Source: Chelativorans intermedius (GTDB taxonomy: Bacteria; Pseudomonadota; Alphaproteobacteria; Rhizobiales; Rhizobiaceae). From it: a stretch of 64,000 bases of DNA. The stretch lies in contig NZ_JAODNW010000015.1 in assembly GCF_025398255.1 (NCBI RefSeq), positions 1-64,000 on the forward strand, in the 5' to 3' direction. Within the stretch, counting starts at the first letter, position 1. The number at the start of each line of letters is the position of its first letter. Under the pieces are notes generated by a model. The model was not told the origin of the DNA and did no database searches. It worked only from the letters and a program-made list of their open reading frames with translations. This document shows positions 61,815 through 64,000 of the stretch, in pieces. A program made the translations under genes and the position numbers.

Positions 61815-63359
61815 ATGACGCGTCTTTCCGCCGCCGAGGAAGAGGCGCTCGTCGCGCGCCACCCCGGTGTCTTCGCAGGCTCCCTGCGCAGCCGCCTGAC
61901 CGGCTGGCTGGTGGCCGCCGGCATTGCCCTTTACCTCGCCTTTGCCTGGTGGTTCTTCTCGGTCGGCCAGGTCTTCTCCAACGGCAACTGGGACATCGCC
62001 GGCAGCTATCTGGCCGACTGGGTGTCCTACGAGGTGCGCCCGGACATCGCCTATCGCGACAATCACCTGGACATCTCCTACCCGCGCTTTTCGCCCCTTG
62101 GAGAAAACCCCGCGCCCGAATGGCTGGAGACCAGGCGCGCGGTGGTCGAGATCCGTGCCGAGGAGCCCGCCTCCGCCGCCACCGGCGGCGCCACAACGGG
62201 CACCGGCTTTCTGGGAAGCGTCGAGGGCGGCGCGGAAAGCTTTCTGGGGCGCACGGAAAGCCCGGCGGGCGGCGGGGCGTCCGCCGCCGAGCCGCAGGCC
62301 GGCGCCCCGCCACAGCCGGCGCGGCGGCAGGAAGCGGTTGTGGAAGCAACGGTGCACTTTTCCTCAAGCGCCCGTCTCGACATTGCCGTGGGCCTCGTGA
62401 CCGTCACCCGTGGCGGCGAGACGCTCATCCTCGACATCACGCCCGACGGGCGCGTGGAGCCGCGTGGCACCCTGCCGGCCTGGGCCTCGCAGCGTGCGCC
62501 GGGAGCCAAGGTGATCGCCCGTTTCGGCTTCTCCGGGCGCGCCGAGATCGAGGGTGACGAGGTCAAGGTGCGCCGACGCTTTCTCGGTTGGGAGAACTTT
62601 TTCTTCGATGCGCGTTCGCCCTTCTGGGGCCTGTCGGCGGGGGAGGTGGCGCGCGTCGTGCTCTTCGGCGAGCGGCTGGAGCCTGAAAGGTCCAATGCGG
62701 CGCTGGCCTGGGACAATTTCCTCAACAATGCCGAGTGGCAGCATGGCGATGTGTGGTTGAAGCTTCTGCAGACCATCGCCATGGCCTTCGCCGGCACGGT
62801 CCTGGCCACGCTTCTCGCCTTTCCGCTCGCCTTTGCCGCCGCGCGCAACATCTATCCCAACCGCATCGCCAACTTCCTCTTCAAGCGGGTGTTCGATTTC
62901 CTGCGCTCGGTCGACATGCTGATCTGGGCGCTGTTCTTCACCCGTGCCTTCGGGCCGGGGCCACTGGCCGGGATTGCGGCCATCTTCTTCACCGACACCG
63001 GCACCTTCGGGAAGCTCTACTCGGAAGCGCTTGAAAACATAGACGACAAGCAGCGCGAGGGCGTGCGCTCGGTGGGCGCTTCGCCGGCGGCGGTGCAGCG
63101 CTACGGCGTCCTGCCGCAGGTGTTGCCGATCTTCCTCAGCCAGTCGCTCTATTTCTGGGAATCCAACACGCGTTCGGCCACCATCATCGGCGCCGTGGGC
63201 GCCGGTGGCATCGGGCTCAAGCTGTGGGAGGCGATGCGCACCAACTCCGACTGGGAAAACGTCGCCTATATGGTGCTTTTGATCCTGCTCGTGGTTTTCG
63301 TGTTCGACAATGTCTCGAGCGCCCTGCGCCACCGGCTGATGGGGACGGCGCGCCGCTGA
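61815..63359 (+). CDS. phnE: Phosphonate ABC transporter permease PhnE (second), with large insertion
   Basis: A 514-residue permease, far longer than the usual ~260-320. After helix 1 (residues about 30-55) comes a predicted periplasmic region of about 250 residues with a Gly/Ala/Pro-rich linker (TGGATTGTGFLGSVEGG) and a beta-rich part (VHFSSSARLDIAVGLVTVTRGG); the membrane domain with LLRSVDMLIWALFF-type sequence and EAA loop follows. Starts 2 bp after the first phnE stop. Confidence 0.88.
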   Translation: MTRLSAAEEEALVARHPGVFAGSLRSRLTGWLVAAGIALYLAFAWWFFSVGQVFSNGNWDIAGSYLADWVSYEVRPDIAYRDNHLDISYPRFSPLGENPAPEWLETRRAVVEIRAEEPASAATGGATTGTGFLGSVEGGAESFLGRTESPAGGGASAAEPQAGAPPQPARRQEAVVEATVHFSSSARLDIAVGLVTVTRGGETLILDITPDGRVEPRGTLPAWASQRAPGAKVIARFGFSGRAEIEGDEVKVRRRFLGWENFFFDARSPFWGLSAGEVARVVLFGERLEPERSNAALAWDNFLNNAEWQHGDVWLKLLQTIAMAFAGTVLATLLAFPLAFAAARNIYPNRIANFLFKRVFDFLRSVDMLIWALFFTRAFGPGPLAGIAAIFFTDTGTFGKLYSEALENIDDKQREGVRSVGASPAAVQRYGVLPQVLPIFLSQSLYFWESNTRSATIIGAVGAGGIGLKLWEAMRTNSDWENVAYMVLLILLVVFVFDNVSSALRHRLMGTARR

Positions 63360-63418
63360 GAAGCCCTGCCTTGCCAGCCACCTGCCTTTGAAGCGATGAT
63401 GCGGCCTTGGCAGGGACA

Positions 63419-64000
63419 ATGGAAAGAAGCGACGCGCAGACAGGCACGACCGGCACCCGGCGCACGGGGCATGCGGGGGCGCGGCTGCGCGTCTGGCTGA
63501 CGAAGCCCCGGCCCATCGGCTTCTTCCTGTTCCTGGTGATCGTCGTCACCATCGCCCCGGCGCTCGCCGTCTCCACGGTGCTTCTGCAGCGCAACGATGC
63601 CGCGCAGCGCGAGGTGGTGAACACTCTGGCAGAGGCCATGGCCGATTCCATCGCCGAGGCGGTGGACCGCGAGCTCAGCGCCATGGTCACCACGCTGCGG
63701 GTGCTGTCCACCACCCCGTCGCTCGCCGCCGGCAACATCGAGGATTTCTACAACCGGGCAAGGCTGGCCCTCATCGGCTCGGAATCGCATCTGATCCTGC
63801 TCGATTCCGGTCTGCGGCAACTGGTGAACACACGCCGGCCCTTCGGTGCGCCGCTTGGCCCCCCGGCCGATCCGGCGACGCTCGAACAGGCGCTCGAAAC
63901 ACGCATGCCGGTCATTTCCGGCGTGTTCCACGACGGCGAGACGGGGCGGTGGATGTTCAACGTCATCCTGCCGATGGTGCGGGAAAACCGGCCGGCGCGC
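63419..64000 (+). CDS. Membrane sensor protein, probably a histidine kinase (3' end outside window)
   Basis: The frame from ATG 63419 is open to the window edge (194 codons). A membrane helix lies near residues 33-55 (IGFFLFLVIVVTIAPALAVS), followed by a periplasmic CACHE-like region (RNDAAQREVVNTLAEAMADS, FYNRARLALIGSESHLILLD, GVFHDGETGRWMFNVILPM). The output domain is not visible; sensor kinases and diguanylate cyclases share this layout. Confidence 0.65.
   Translation, partial: MERSDAQTGTTGTRRTGHAGARLRVWLTKPRPIGFFLFLVIVVTIAPALAVSTVLLQRNDAAQREVVNTLAEAMADSIAEAVDRELSAMVTTLRVLSTTPSLAAGNIEDFYNRARLALIGSESHLILLDSGLRQLVNTRRPFGAPLGPPADPATLEQALETRMPVISGVFHDGETGRWMFNVILPMVRENRPAR

Overview
This is a chromosomal segment of a GC-rich alphaproteobacterium. 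Gene content and order point to the Hyphomicrobiales, probably near Phyllobacteriaceae: a tad pilus tail, znuA/znuCB-zur, hsp20-DUF1150, rph-rdgB-hemW, hrcA-grpE, rsmI-yraN, lptC-lptA-lptB-rpoN-hpf-ptsN, and an ornithine cyclodeaminase-like gene. The taxon is inferred from families and synteny read by eye, with no database search.

Layout. 1-3192: the end of an IS3-family insertion sequence sits inside cpaF, followed by tadB and tadC. 3252-6436: high-affinity zinc uptake (znuA opposite znuC-znuB-zur) with a Zur-like palindrome between them. 6485-37739: mostly housekeeping genes: a cytochrome P450, DNA repair (nth, Ada-like methyltransferase), nucleoside metabolism (ribokinase, nucleoside hydrolase, adenosine-kinase-like protein), heat shock (hsp20 behind a probable ROSE RNA thermometer, hrcA, grpE), RNA processing (rph, rnd, rsmI), LPS export (lptCAB), sigma-54 with hpf and ptsN, sppA, ihfB, a class A penicillin-binding protein, an M20 peptidase, a BMP-type binding protein and msrA.

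38018-48188: a 10.2-kb element is integrated at the 3' end of tRNA-Ser(GGA). It is bounded by a 16-bp direct repeat and all its genes run on the minus strand. It has a tyrosine integrase, two small genes near the integrase (one probably a regulator), an HK97-type head and packaging set (head adaptor, terminase, HNH, capsid, protease, connector, portal) and a RepA-like helicase, but no tail or lysis genes. This fits a capsid-forming phage satellite better than a complete prophage. Signals found by reading the DNA include an 11-copy iteron-like array inside the helicase gene, integrase arm-type repeats at both ends, a strong promoter with twin palindromes in front of the head operon, and a promoter with three operator half-sites in front of the candidate regulator.

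48189-58740: a block of different character lies between two copies of the same IS481-family transposase tail. It holds broken glutathione S-transferase and SDR genes, an AhpD-like/SPW/AraC/YHS cluster, and a GntR-controlled branched-chain-type ABC transporter followed by an alpha/beta hydrolase. 58890-63359: a phosphonate uptake operon phnC-phnD-phnE1-phnE2 behind a three-repeat Pho box. The window ends inside a membrane sensor gene.
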